From Ruminococcus sp. FMBCY1 (GTDB lineage: Bacteria; Bacillota; Clostridia; Oscillospirales; Acutalibacteraceae), in contig NZ_CP074197.1 of NCBI RefSeq assembly GCF_023921805.1, positions 2,046,001 to 2,110,000 of the forward strand: a DNA stretch of 64,000 nucleotides. Reading direction: 5' to 3'. Each line of letters opens with the position of its first letter. Positions within the stretch are counted from its first letter, which is position 1. This document shows, in pieces, positions 25,390 through 33,318 of this stretch. The position numbers and the translations under genes were made by a program. The notes under the pieces are model-generated. The model ran no database searches and was not told where the DNA came from. It saw only the letters and a program-made list of their open reading frames with translations.

Positions 25390-26152
25390 GATTAAAGATG
25401 CCTTCAAAAACGGCAAGGCTTTTATTCCGTTTGTAACCGCAGGAGATCCTGACCTTGAAACTACCGAAAAACTCCTTATAGGTATGAGCGAAAACGGCGC
25501 AGATATCATAGAAATCGGTATACCTTTTTCAGACCCGATTGCCGAGGGTGTTGTAATTCAGGAGGCTGACCTCCGTTCTTTGGCGGCAGGTACTACAACC
25601 GATAAGATTTTTGATATGGTAAAGAGAATTCGTCCGCAGATTAAGGCGGCTCTTGCCGTAATGACATATATGAACCCTATTTTTGTTTACGGTACAGACG
25701 CATTTATGGCAAAGTGCGCAGAGTGCGGTATTTCCGCCGTAATCGTTCCGGATGTTCCTTTTGAGGAAAAGGCAGAGTTACAGCCTTATTGTGATAAGCA
25801 CGGTGTAGAGCTTGTTTCGCTTATTGCACCGACTTCACACGACAGAATTAAAACCATTGCCAAAGAAGCGCAGGGCTTTGTATATTGTGTTTCTTCAATG
25901 GGTGTAACAGGTGTAAGAAAAGAGATTACAACAAATATTGGCGAAATGGTTGACCTTGTTCGTTCTGTAAGCGATACCCCGTGTGCGGTAGGTTTTGGTA
26001 TTTCAACTCCGGAGCAGGCAAAGCATATGTCACAGTATGCAGACGGTGTAATAGTAGGTTCCGCAATTGTAAAAATCGTTGCTAAGTACGGCAAAGAATG
26101 TGTTGAGCCTGTTTGCGAGTATGTAAAGCAGATGAAAGAGGCAATGCAGTAA
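25382..26152 (+). CDS. trpA: Tryptophan synthase alpha subunit
   Basis: This 256-residue TIM barrel cleaves indole-3-glycerol phosphate to indole. Catalytic Glu44 is in [11 protein letters not shown]. The second catalytic acid (Asp60 in E. coli TrpA) aligns with Glu55 in DPIAEG. Later motifs are YVSSMGVTG-like [13 protein letters not shown] and [14 protein letters not shown] 25382 overlaps trpB by 8 bp. Its stop shares a base with the next start codon (TAATG). Confidence 0.95.
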   Translation: MSKIKDAFKNGKAFIPFVTAGDPDLETTEKLLIGMSENGADIIEIGIPFSDPIAEGVVIQEADLRSLAAGTTTDKIFDMVKRIRPQIKAALAVMTYMNPIFVYGTDAFMAKCAECGISAVIVPDVPFEEKAELQPYCDKHGVELVSLIAPTSHDRIKTIAKEAQGFVYCVSSMGVTGVRKEITTNIGEMVDLVRSVSDTPCAVGFGISTPEQAKHMSQYADGVIVGSAIVKIVAKYGKECVEPVCEYVKQMKEAMQ

Positions 26153-26877
26153 TGAGTAGTGTTGACGAACTTCAGAAAGTGATTGATGACAGCCATAGGA
26201 TAGTTTTCTTTGGCGGTGCGGGGGTATCTACAGAGAGCGGTATTCCCGATTTCAGAAGTGTGGACGGACTTTATAATCAAAAGTACGATTATCCGCCCGA
26301 AACCATACTAAGCCATACATTCTTTGTAAAAAAGACAGAGGAGTTTTATCGCTTTTACAGAGATAAAATGCTTTGTCTTGACAAAAAGCCGAATAAGGCT
26401 CATTATAAACTTGCTGAGCTTGAAAAAGCAGGAAAACTCAGCGCAGTAGTTACTCAAAATATTGACGGACTGCATCAGGCGGCAGGCAGTAAGAGAGTGT
26501 ATGAACTGCACGGAAGTGTGTTGAGAAATTATTGTATGAAGTGCGGTAAATCATATACTGCCGAGTTTATTAAAGAGAGCAACGGTATTCCAAAATGCGA
26601 ATGTTCGGGAATCATCAAGCCTGATGTTGTGCTGTATGAAGAGGGACTTGACGATAAAACAGTAAACGGTGCGGTTAATGCCATTGCGAATGCAGATACA
26701 CTGATTATTGCAGGCACAAGCCTCACGGTTTATCCTGCCGCAGGTATGGTGAGATATTTTAAAGGAAATAAACTTGTACTGATAAATCGTGATGCAACGC
26801 CAATGGACAGCGCCGCCGACCTTGTTTTTCATGAAAAGGTCGGAGAGCTGCTCGATAAAATTAAAGTCAATATATAA
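26152..26877 (+). CDS. Sir2-type NAD-dependent protein deacylase
   Basis: This 241-residue sirtuin removes acyl groups from lysines using NAD. GGAGVSTESGIPDFRS (21-36) binds NAD, TQNIDGLHQ (101-109) and His120 in ELHGS form the active site, and Cys128, 131, 149 and 151 form the zinc site. The start codon overlaps the trpA stop, so it is translated with the trp operon, an unusual location. The stop codon falls in the first bases of a half-copy of the hairpin repeat. Confidence 0.94.
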   Translation: MSSVDELQKVIDDSHRIVFFGGAGVSTESGIPDFRSVDGLYNQKYDYPPETILSHTFFVKKTEEFYRFYRDKMLCLDKKPNKAHYKLAELEKAGKLSAVVTQNIDGLHQAAGSKRVYELHGSVLRNYCMKCGKSYTAEFIKESNGIPKCECSGIIKPDVVLYEEGLDDKTVNGAVNAIANADTLIIAGTSLTVYPAAGMVRYFKGNKLVLINRDATPMDSAADLVFHEKVGELLDKIKVNI

Positions 26878-26967
26878 AAGTTTGGTCAACCTTTTCAAAG
26901 GTTGTGGGTGTGGGCAAAGCCCACAAATACTTTCAGTTTACGCAATCTAACGATAGCCAAACAAATA
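26872..26967. repeat. Half copy of the 430-bp hairpin repeat
   Basis: From TATAAAAGTTTGGTC to AGCCAAACA this matches the left half of the copy at 28.8 kb, including the stem CAACCTTT/AAAGGTTG and TGTGGGCAAAGCCCACA. The G-C pair of the larger copies (CGACC/GGTCG) is A-T here, a compensatory change. The other half is missing. Confidence 0.75.
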
Positions 26968-27017
26968 GGCGTAAGTATCTGCGAGAGCAATAAAAGAAAA
27001 TATACTTCATTTACATA

Positions 27018-27041
27018 GGGGCTGTTTTTTACAGCTCCTTT
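27018..27041. terminator. Weak hairpin between convergent genes
   Basis: GGGGCTG-TTTTTTA-CAGCTCC is an imperfect 7-bp stem between sir2 and spmB, with a short T-run. It may terminate one or both genes. Confidence 0.35.
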
Positions 27042-27555
27042 AGCTTTGCCCGAAAATTAGTCTTACGGTCAGCACGCTCATCACTGCGGCGGTGAAATCG
27101 GCAAGCAAAGCGGCAACAAGGGTATGGCGGATTTTTTTTACCTTAATACTGCCAAAATACATTGCCACAGCGTAAAATGTGGTTTCGGATGATCCTGCAA
27201 GTACAGAAGCTACCCTGCCTGCAAAACTGTCAGGGCCGCAATCTTCATACAAAGCGGTCAACAAAGCTGTTGAACCACTGCCCGATACAGGTCTTAAGAG
27301 AACCATTGGTACAATTTCTTTTGGAAAGCCTAAAAAATCTGCGGCAGGGGAGATAAAGTTACATATAACATCTATTGCACCGCTCGAACGCAGTAAATCT
27401 ACCGCAAACACCAATCCGATTATAGTAGGTGCAATTGTGTACAGAACTTTTACGCCCTCTCGAACTCCTTTAATAAACAAATCGAAAACAGGCACTCGTT
27501 TTATCAGCCCGTACAATACCACAACGGTCGCAAATAGAGGCATTATAATAGCCAT
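27040..27555 (-). CDS. spmB: Spore maturation protein B
   Basis: This 171-residue membrane protein has about four hydrophobic segments. LLRPVSGSGSTALLTALYEDCGPDSF and AGSSETTFYAVAMYFGS are hallmarks of the SpmB nucleoside-recognition (gate) family. In Bacillus, SpmA and SpmB are needed for dehydration of the spore core. It starts 5 bp after spmA on the minus strand. Confidence 0.93.
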   Translation of the reverse strand: MAIIMPLFATVVVLYGLIKRVPVFDLFIKGVREGVKVLYTIAPTIIGLVFAVDLLRSSGAIDVICNFISPAADFLGFPKEIVPMVLLRPVSGSGSTALLTALYEDCGPDSFAGRVASVLAGSSETTFYAVAMYFGSIKVKKIRHTLVAALLADFTAAVMSVLTVRLIFGQS

Positions 27556-27559
27556 AATT

Positions 27560-28141
27560 TCACCTCGCTTTTTTCAGATTTAGTGTACAGGCAACTGTAA
27601 GGGCCACAGTGAGAGCGGTTGCCGAGCTTATCCAAATGGCTGTTATAACCTCAAACGGAGCATTACTTCCGTAGCTTTGTCGAAGTGTGGCAAGGGTAGT
27701 AGGCAAAAGCTGCAGAGAGGCGGTATTGAGCACAACAAAAATGACCATTTCATTGCTTGCCGTATCGGAACAGTTGTTTAGTCTGTTAAGTTCTCCCATA
27801 GCTTTAAGACCAAACGGAGTGGCGGCATTGCCAAGTCCTAACAGGTTTGCGCTTATGTTCATAGTAATGCTTTTAAAAGCCTCGCTGTTTTTATCAAGCT
27901 TTGGAAAAAGCGGTCTCAAAAGAGGCGCAAAAATTTTTGAAATAAGTGCGGTAAAGCCGCTTTCTTCTGCTATTTTCATTATTCCTGACCATAGGCATAG
28001 GATGCCTGCCATTGTCAAGAGAAGTTTTATTGATGACGAGCCGCTTTCTATAAGGGCTGTAGACAGTGATTCGGTATTACCGAGTAAAATTGCCGACAAC
28101 ACACTGACAATTATCAGACCTGCCCACACATAACCAAGCAT
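27560..28141 (-). CDS. spmA: Spore maturation protein A
   Basis: This 193-residue membrane protein of the nucleoside-recognition/gate family has several transmembrane helices, and NISANLLGLGNAATPFGLKAM is a strongly conserved SpmA block. It is first in the spmAB pair and probably expressed in the forespore or mother cell during sporulation. AGGTGAAATAA lies before the start. Confidence 0.94.
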   Translation of the reverse strand: MLGYVWAGLIIVSVLSAILLGNTESLSTALIESGSSSIKLLLTMAGILCLWSGIMKIAEESGFTALISKIFAPLLRPLFPKLDKNSEAFKSITMNISANLLGLGNAATPFGLKAMGELNRLNNCSDTASNEMVIFVVLNTASLQLLPTTLATLRQSYGSNAPFEVITAIWISSATALTVALTVACTLNLKKAR

Positions 28142-28244
28142 TTATTTCACCTAACTTCCAAAAATCTAAATATAATATCATAAATAAAGCAAATATGACA
28201 AAATCCGTTACAAAATTGTATTTACAATTCTTATTTGGTAATTA

Positions 28245-28273
28245 TTGACATATTAACCGTAAAATGGTATAAT
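28245..28273 (+). promoter_or_regulatory. Promoter of the AbrB-type regulator
   Basis: TTGACA (28245-28250) and TATAAT (28268-28273) with a 17-bp spacer; the leader to the start codon is about 88 nt. Confidence 0.8.
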
Positions 28274-28367
28274 GATACAGCGATGAAAATTGTCAACCTG
28301 TAACTTCGGTTAAGGTTTACAATTAAAAAATACGCACAGAAAACTGTTCAGATAAGGAGATGATATA

Positions 28368-28604
28368 ATGATATTTACTAATTTCAGAGAAATTGACGGA
28401 GCTGGCAGAATTGTAATTTCAAAGGATATTCGCAATCATCTTAATATCAAAGCGGGCGATATGCTGCATATCGAGGCTGACAATGATTGCATTACAATAA
28501 AAAAAGCAGAAGAAAAATGCATTTTCTGCAATTCGTCCGAAAATCTGAAATGTCTTAAGGGCAAATTTATATGCTCAAATTGTATCAATGCACTTAATAA
28601 TTAA
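28368..28604 (+). CDS. AbrB/SpoVT-type regulator with C-terminal zinc knuckle
   Basis: This 78-residue DNA-binding protein has a swapped-hairpin AbrB domain at residues 5-47 (FREIDGAGRIVISKDIRNHL, then IKAGDMLHIEAD). The C-terminal CIFC...CSNC (Cys51, 54, 69, 72) probably binds zinc, a layout common in clostridial AbrB-like proteins. It may regulate stationary-phase or sporulation genes; targets are unknown. It has its own promoter and terminator. Confidence 0.88.
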   Translation: MIFTNFREIDGAGRIVISKDIRNHLNIKAGDMLHIEADNDCITIKKAEEKCIFCNSSENLKCLKGKFICSNCINALNN

Positions 28605-28626
28605 TTATTATTAAAAAAGGGTAGGG

Positions 28627-28665
28627 CACACCGACGGTTAATTTAAACTGTCGGTGTGATTTTTG
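28627..28665 (+). terminator. Terminator after the AbrB-type gene
   Basis: CACACCGACGGTT pairs with AACTGTCGGTGTG (one mismatch), followed by TTTTT. Confidence 0.9.
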
Positions 28666-28760
28666 TTCTTATAAAATATATATGCAATTATTTGATTTTA
28701 TGAGTGTGCGTTAAATATTATTGCAATTATAGATTTAATTTTTGGGATATTCTTGATATA

Positions 28761-29190
28761 TTATGGTTTAGCGGAACAAATCAGAAAAGCAATTATAAAA
28801 GTTTGGTCGACCTTTTCAAAGGTCGTGGGTGTGGGCAAAGCCCACAAATACTTTCCGTTATGCAATCTAACGATAGCCAAACAGCTCGCTGTTGGGCGGC
28901 ATGAACACAACGGCGAAAGCCCTTAAATGCGATAGCAACAAAAAGCCATTCATTAAACAATAAATAAGCAAATTCTTTTCTAAAAGGCTGTCGCCTGTTT
29001 TAACAAACTTAGTTTTAGCACGCAAACAGCGTGGCTGTTTGCGCCTGATAAATTGTTCTATCGGAAGATTTTATGGGCGCTGCCCAAACCCGCAATTTTT
29101 GAAAAAATTGAGTAAACTTTTTTGTTTTTTGGAGGATAATTTAGCGTTAGCTAAATTTCAATGCCCGACCGACACTCCGCTAAAACATAA
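28761..29190 (+). repeat. 430-bp hairpin-rich element with terminal inverted repeats (copy 1)
   Basis: The ends are TTATGGTTTAGCGGA (28761) and TCCGCTAAAACATAA (29190). Inside is a row of hairpins: CGACCTTT/AAAGGTCG, TGTGGGCAAAGCCCACA, AACAGC/GCTGTT, GCAAACAGC/GCTGTTTGC, TGGGCGCTGCCCA, CAATTTTT/AAAAATTG and AATTTAGC/GCTAAATT. No ORF with a ribosome site is present. It is the inverted counterpart of 58721-59156. No clear target duplication was found. Confidence 0.85.
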
Positions 29191-29208
29191 TTTATTGAAA
29201 ATTTTGAC

Positions 29209-29240
29209 AAAAAAAGTGCCCTGCATATGGCAAGGCACTT
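29209..29240 (-). terminator. Terminator of the acidic membrane protein gene
   Basis: Read on the minus strand, AAGTGCC pairs with GGCACTT, followed by a T-run. It lies 12 bp beyond the gene's stop. Confidence 0.8.
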
Positions 29241-29252
29241 AAGTTTTAACAA

Positions 29253-29609
29253 TTATTCTTCTGTATTTTCGCACTGTACCGGCTTTTCGGTTGATTCGGC
29301 AGTTTTTTCTGTAACAGTTTCTTCTGTCTTTTCTTCTGCTTTCTCTTCAACCTTTTCCTCTGCGACAGGTGCGGATTCTTTGGGTTCTTCAGCTTTTGGT
29401 TCTTCTGCGGTTTCGGGAGCTTTTGTTTCTTCGGCTTCATTTGCAAGTTCCGCAATATCGTCGCCGTCAAGGCACAGGTCAAGCTCTTCAAGGAGCATTG
29501 CGTTTTGTTTTTTCTTGTGCTGTTTTATAGCAAACACGGTAGCTGATACTGCTACAAGTGCGCCAAGTGCACCGGCTGCGGCGCAAATTAATTTTTTATT
29601 ATCATCCAT
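29253..29609 (-). CDS. Small membrane-anchored Glu/Ala-rich protein
   Basis: This 118-residue protein has one transmembrane segment near the N-terminus (LICAAAGALGALVAVSATVF, about 7-26), then a basic stretch (KQHKKK) and a long disordered tail of Glu, Lys, Pro and Thr repeats. ATG 29609 has GAGGTG at good spacing; an ATG 13 codons upstream lacks a ribosome site. Function is unknown. It is monocistronic between two terminators. Confidence 0.75.
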   Translation of the reverse strand: MDDNKKLICAAAGALGALVAVSATVFAIKQHKKKQNAMLLEELDLCLDGDDIAELANEAEETKAPETAEEPKAEEPKESAPVAEEKVEEKAEEKTEETVTEKTAESTEKPVQCENTEE

Positions 29610-29662
29610 ATTAAACACCTCATCAATTATGTTTTTATTTTTGTTCAATAATTATTCAAAAT

Positions 29663-29702
29663 AAAAATGCTTATTAAAATGAATTATCACTTTAATAAGC
29701 AT
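29663..29702 (-). terminator. Terminator of the aromatic amino acid operon
   Basis: On the minus strand ATGCTTATTAAA pairs with TTTAATAAGCAT and is followed by TTTTTATTTT. It lies about 125 bp beyond the pheA stop. Confidence 0.85.
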
Positions 29703-29828
29703 ATTATATCATAAATTTTATGCAATGCAATACTTAATTTGCAAAATTTGTCAATAAATTTTGAGCGTTTTGCACATAATCAAAACGTTCTGTCGATTAA
29801 TATACAAAAACTAAAAATATATTTATAA

Positions 29829-30968
29829 TCATTTTGAATATTCGCAATAGTTTCCCAAAAAGCTGAATTCAGGCATTTCCGCACTTAACTGTGCTATAAG
29901 GTCTGTAACCTCTTTACTGCTTACATTGCCTGAAAAATCAAGGTAAAACAGGTATTCAAACCCCTCGTCACTGCTTGGGCGTGGGCGAGATTCAATTTTC
30001 GTAAGGTTAAGACCGAGAGAATTAAATCTGCAAAGTAAGCCGTAAAGCGAGCCCGTAACATGAGGAAGTGAGAAACAAAGGCTGATTTTGTTTGAATCGG
30101 GTGTGATGAACAGCTTTTTGGAAATAACAATAAATCTTGTTGTGTTTTTATCGTTATCCTGCAAATGATTGTCAAGCACTTTTAAACCGTATTCCTCTGC
30201 CGCCTTGTATGAGCAGATAGCCGCAACATTAAGGCGCTTTTCCTTTGCCACATCACGAGCGGCAATTGCTGTATTTGAACATGGTGTAGAGTCAAAATTA
30301 TTTTTTGCAATGTAGTCTGCACACTGTGAAAGTGACTGCGGATGCGACCATACCTTTTCAATATCCGAAAACTCTGCCTGTTTTAAACCTCCAAGACAGT
30401 AATCAATAGGCAAATCAAGTGCGCCGACAATGTAAAAACGGTGCTTAAGTATTAGGTCATATACGGCAGAAACCGAGCCTGCGTTTGAGTTTTCAACAGG
30501 AAGTACGCCGAATGTAATTTCTCCTTTATCAACTGCGTCAAAAACATCACCGAAAGACTTATAGCAATGTGCCTCCGCATCGGGGAACAGGCGTATTGTT
30601 GCCTCGTGACCGTTAGCGCCTTTAATGCCCTGATAACCGACTTTAACATTGGTTTTCGGTATCTCGGTTTCAACATTGCTGATAACCTCTTTTATATCTG
30701 CACCACTGCCGACAATATTATGTTGTAAAGCTCTTGAAAGCTCCATAATATTTGAGTAAAGCAGTCTTGCGTATGAACCGTACTCGCCGCCACGCTCTTC
30801 GATAGCGTCAAGAATTTCGTTTTCTCTTGCCTGATTCAGAACAGGAATATTGTTGGCTTTTTTGTAATTACCTACCTCTTTGGCACAATCCATTCTCTTT
30901 TTGAAAAGTTCAATAATCTGTTCATCTATACTGTCAATTTCAGTTCTGATTTCTGAAAGATTTCTCAT
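29829..30968 (-). CDS. pheA: Bifunctional chorismate mutase / prephenate dehydratase
   Basis: This 379-residue protein makes phenylpyruvate from chorismate. Chorismate mutase (AroQ type) spans about residues 1-90 (LSEIRTEIDSIDEQIIELFKKR). Prephenate dehydratase spans about 105-285, with GYQGIKGANGHEAT, LPVENSNAGSV and the catalytic NTTRF. A C-terminal ACT domain (LPHVTGSLYGLLCRF, then LTKIESRP) gives phenylalanine feedback. ATG 30968 follows AAGGATG. It is the last gene of the aro cluster. Confidence 0.95.
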   Translation of the reverse strand: MRNLSEIRTEIDSIDEQIIELFKKRMDCAKEVGNYKKANNIPVLNQARENEILDAIEERGGEYGSYARLLYSNIMELSRALQHNIVGSGADIKEVISNVETEIPKTNVKVGYQGIKGANGHEATIRLFPDAEAHCYKSFGDVFDAVDKGEITFGVLPVENSNAGSVSAVYDLILKHRFYIVGALDLPIDYCLGGLKQAEFSDIEKVWSHPQSLSQCADYIAKNNFDSTPCSNTAIAARDVAKEKRLNVAAICSYKAAEEYGLKVLDNHLQDNDKNTTRFIVISKKLFITPDSNKISLCFSLPHVTGSLYGLLCRFNSLGLNLTKIESRPRPSSDEGFEYLFYLDFSGNVSSKEVTDLIAQLSAEMPEFSFLGNYCEYSK

Positions 30969-30982
30969 TTTATTCATCCTTA

Positions 30983-32053
30983 TTATAAAAGATTTAATAT
31001 AGCAACGGCTGTGACAGCCTCAATAACAGGCACGGCTCTCGGTACAATACACGGGTCGTGTCTGCCGTTTATAACAAGTTTTGCATTTTCTTTTTTCTGC
31101 AAATCGACTGTGTCCTGTTCTTTAGAAATAGACGGAGTAGGCTTTACTCCTGCTTTGAATATAACAGGCATACCGTTTGTGATACCGCCGAGAATACCGC
31201 CGCAGTTGTTGGTTTTTGTTACAACTTTGCCGTCTTTGTATTCAAAAGGATCATTGGACTGTGAGCCACGCATTTTAGAGAGTTCAAAGCCTTTGCCGAA
31301 TTCAATGCCCTTTATTGCAGGCACACCGAAAACAGCTTTTGCGATTACACCCTCAACACCCTCAAACATCGGCTCGCCTATGCCTGCCTCAATTCCGCTT
31401 ACGGCACATTCGATTGTACCGCCGATACTGTCCTGAGCAAGTCTTGCCGATTCAACTTCTGCACGCATTTTTTCTTCGACCGAATCGTCAATAAGTGCAA
31501 AAGAGCTGTTGTTTAATTTATTTATAAGTTTGTCGTCAATAGAAACAGGGTTAAAAGATTTGTCGTTTACATTGCCGATGCTTGCAATATGAGCGGCAAT
31601 TTTAATACCTTTTTCTTCAAGAATCTGACGGCAGATTGCACCCGCAAAAACTATAGGAGCGGTAAGTCTGCCCGAAAAATGACCGCCGCCGCGAATATCG
31701 TTGCTTGCGTTATATTTAACATAAGCCGTGTAGTCGCTGTGACCCGGACGAGGACAATTGAGAAGATTGCCGTAGTCGCCGCTTTTTGTGTTTGTATTTT
31801 CAATTACCGCACATAACGGTGCGCCTGTAAGAGTATCTCCAAGCATACCGGAAAGTACCTTTGGCAGGTCGCTTTCTTTGCGTGGGGTTGCGGTTTTGTC
31901 TTTGCCGGGAGCTCGTCTTGACATCTGAACAAGCACTTTGTCCATATCAATTTTTACGCCGGCAGGAAGTCCGTCGATTACAACTCCTATACCGTTGCCG
32001 TGGCTTTCGCCAAAGACAGAAATTTTTATTTTTTCACCGTAGGTCGAGGACAT
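30983..32053 (-). CDS. aroC: Chorismate synthase
   Basis: This 356-residue FMN-dependent enzyme converts EPSP to chorismate. Signature stretches are GESHGNGIGVVIDG, RPGHSDYTAYVKYN, DIRGGGHFSGRLTAP and MRGSQSNDPF. Its start lies inside the end of aroA (20-bp overlap), so translation is coupled. Confidence 0.96.
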   Translation of the reverse strand: MSSTYGEKIKISVFGESHGNGIGVVIDGLPAGVKIDMDKVLVQMSRRAPGKDKTATPRKESDLPKVLSGMLGDTLTGAPLCAVIENTNTKSGDYGNLLNCPRPGHSDYTAYVKYNASNDIRGGGHFSGRLTAPIVFAGAICRQILEEKGIKIAAHIASIGNVNDKSFNPVSIDDKLINKLNNSSFALIDDSVEEKMRAEVESARLAQDSIGGTIECAVSGIEAGIGEPMFEGVEGVIAKAVFGVPAIKGIEFGKGFELSKMRGSQSNDPFEYKDGKVVTKTNNCGGILGGITNGMPVIFKAGVKPTPSISKEQDTVDLQKKENAKLVINGRHDPCIVPRAVPVIEAVTAVAILNLL

Positions 32054-33305
32054 TTGCCTTTCCTCCTATGCTGTTATAGTCTATATAAAAATCGGGGTAG
32101 CTTTTGTTAATGCTCATTGCAAAAGTGGCGGTTATATCTTCATCACTTCTTGCGGCGCAAACAGCGGCAGACATAACGATTCTGTGATCGTTGTAGCCGT
32201 TTACATTTCCTCCTTTAAGAGAAGAAACCCCTGTGATTTCAAGTCCGTCCGAAAGTTCCTTTACTTTGCCGCCGAGATTATTCAGCAATTCGGCGGTGGC
32301 TTTAAGTCGGTCACATTCTTTTATTCTTAATCTTTCGGCATTGATAATCTTTGTCGTGCCCTCTGCAAATGCCGCACATACCGAAAGTACGGGAACAAGG
32401 TCGGGAATTTGAGATGCGTCAATGGTGATTGCCTTTAATTCCCCTTTTTCAACAGTTACTTCGTTGTCAAGCTGAGTAACTTTAGCGCCGAATCGGGTAA
32501 GAATTTCAGCGCATTTCTTGTCGCCCTGCGTGGAATCCTTTGCAACTCCCTTTACGGTTACTTTACCGCTGACAGCGCCGAGTACCATAAAGAAAGCCGC
32601 CTGTGACCAGTCACCGTCTGTTGTATAGTCGCAAGTCTTATATGATTGACCGCCTTTAATATGCCAGCCTTTTTCTGTGGCTTGAATATTCACACCAAAT
32701 TGTTTCATTGTGCGGATAGTCATTGCAATGTAGCCAACGCTTTCAAGCGGGGAAGTGAGTACAATTTCGCTGTCACCCTCAAGAATCGGCAGAGCAAGCA
32801 AAAGTCCTGTGATGAACTGTGAGCTTACATTGCCGGGAATTTCAAAAATTCCGCTTTTCAGCTGACCTTTGATTTCAAGGGGAAGTCCTCCCTCGGTTTT
32901 GCAGACGGTACCCGCCTTTGGCAAAGCCTCTGTAAATATTCCGATAGGGCGTTGCGGAAGTTTGCCTTTGCCCACAAATGTTGCGTTAATATTGCCGACA
33001 GCGGCAATCGGAATAAAAAATCTTAATGTACTGCCGCTTTCTCCGCAATCAAGCAAAGCGGTTTTGTTTTTATACATATTTGTGCCGTCAACTGTGAGAA
33101 CATTGTTTTCAAGTACAGCGTCAGCGCCAAGTGCTTTAATACAGCCGATAGTTGCCTTAATATCGTTTGAAAGGGCAACGGGAGAAATTCTGCTTACTCC
33201 GTTTGCCATGGCTGCGCAGATTATGGCTCTGTGAACATCACTCTTTGACGGCGGTACATTTACAGTTCCGTTTGGAACAAACGGGCTGAATTTTACATCA
33301 GACAT
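32034..33305 (-). CDS. aroA: 3-phosphoshikimate 1-carboxyvinyltransferase (EPSP synthase)
   Basis: This 423-residue enzyme joins shikimate 3-phosphate and phosphoenolpyruvate. It has VPPSKSDVHRAIICAAM, LDCGESGSTLRFFIPIA and the C-terminal NDHRIVMSAAVCAAR. The N-terminal PSKSDVHR differs slightly from the usual PSKSxxHR with Asp and Val in the middle. ATG 33305 follows GGAGGATAC; further upstream in-frame codons belong to spacer DNA. Confidence 0.95.
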   Translation of the reverse strand: MSDVKFSPFVPNGTVNVPPSKSDVHRAIICAAMANGVSRISPVALSNDIKATIGCIKALGADAVLENNVLTVDGTNMYKNKTALLDCGESGSTLRFFIPIAAVGNINATFVGKGKLPQRPIGIFTEALPKAGTVCKTEGGLPLEIKGQLKSGIFEIPGNVSSQFITGLLLALPILEGDSEIVLTSPLESVGYIAMTIRTMKQFGVNIQATEKGWHIKGGQSYKTCDYTTDGDWSQAAFFMVLGAVSGKVTVKGVAKDSTQGDKKCAEILTRFGAKVTQLDNEVTVEKGELKAITIDASQIPDLVPVLSVCAAFAEGTTKIINAERLRIKECDRLKATAELLNNLGGKVKELSDGLEITGVSSLKGGNVNGYNDHRIVMSAAVCAARSDEDITATFAMSINKSYPDFYIDYNSIGGKANVLDLR

Positions 33306-33318
33306 ATGTATCCTCCAA

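Noticed and set aside
28761-29190. A coding transposon inside the 430-bp repeat
   Set aside because: No ORF with a start signal or transposase motif occurs on either strand of either copy.
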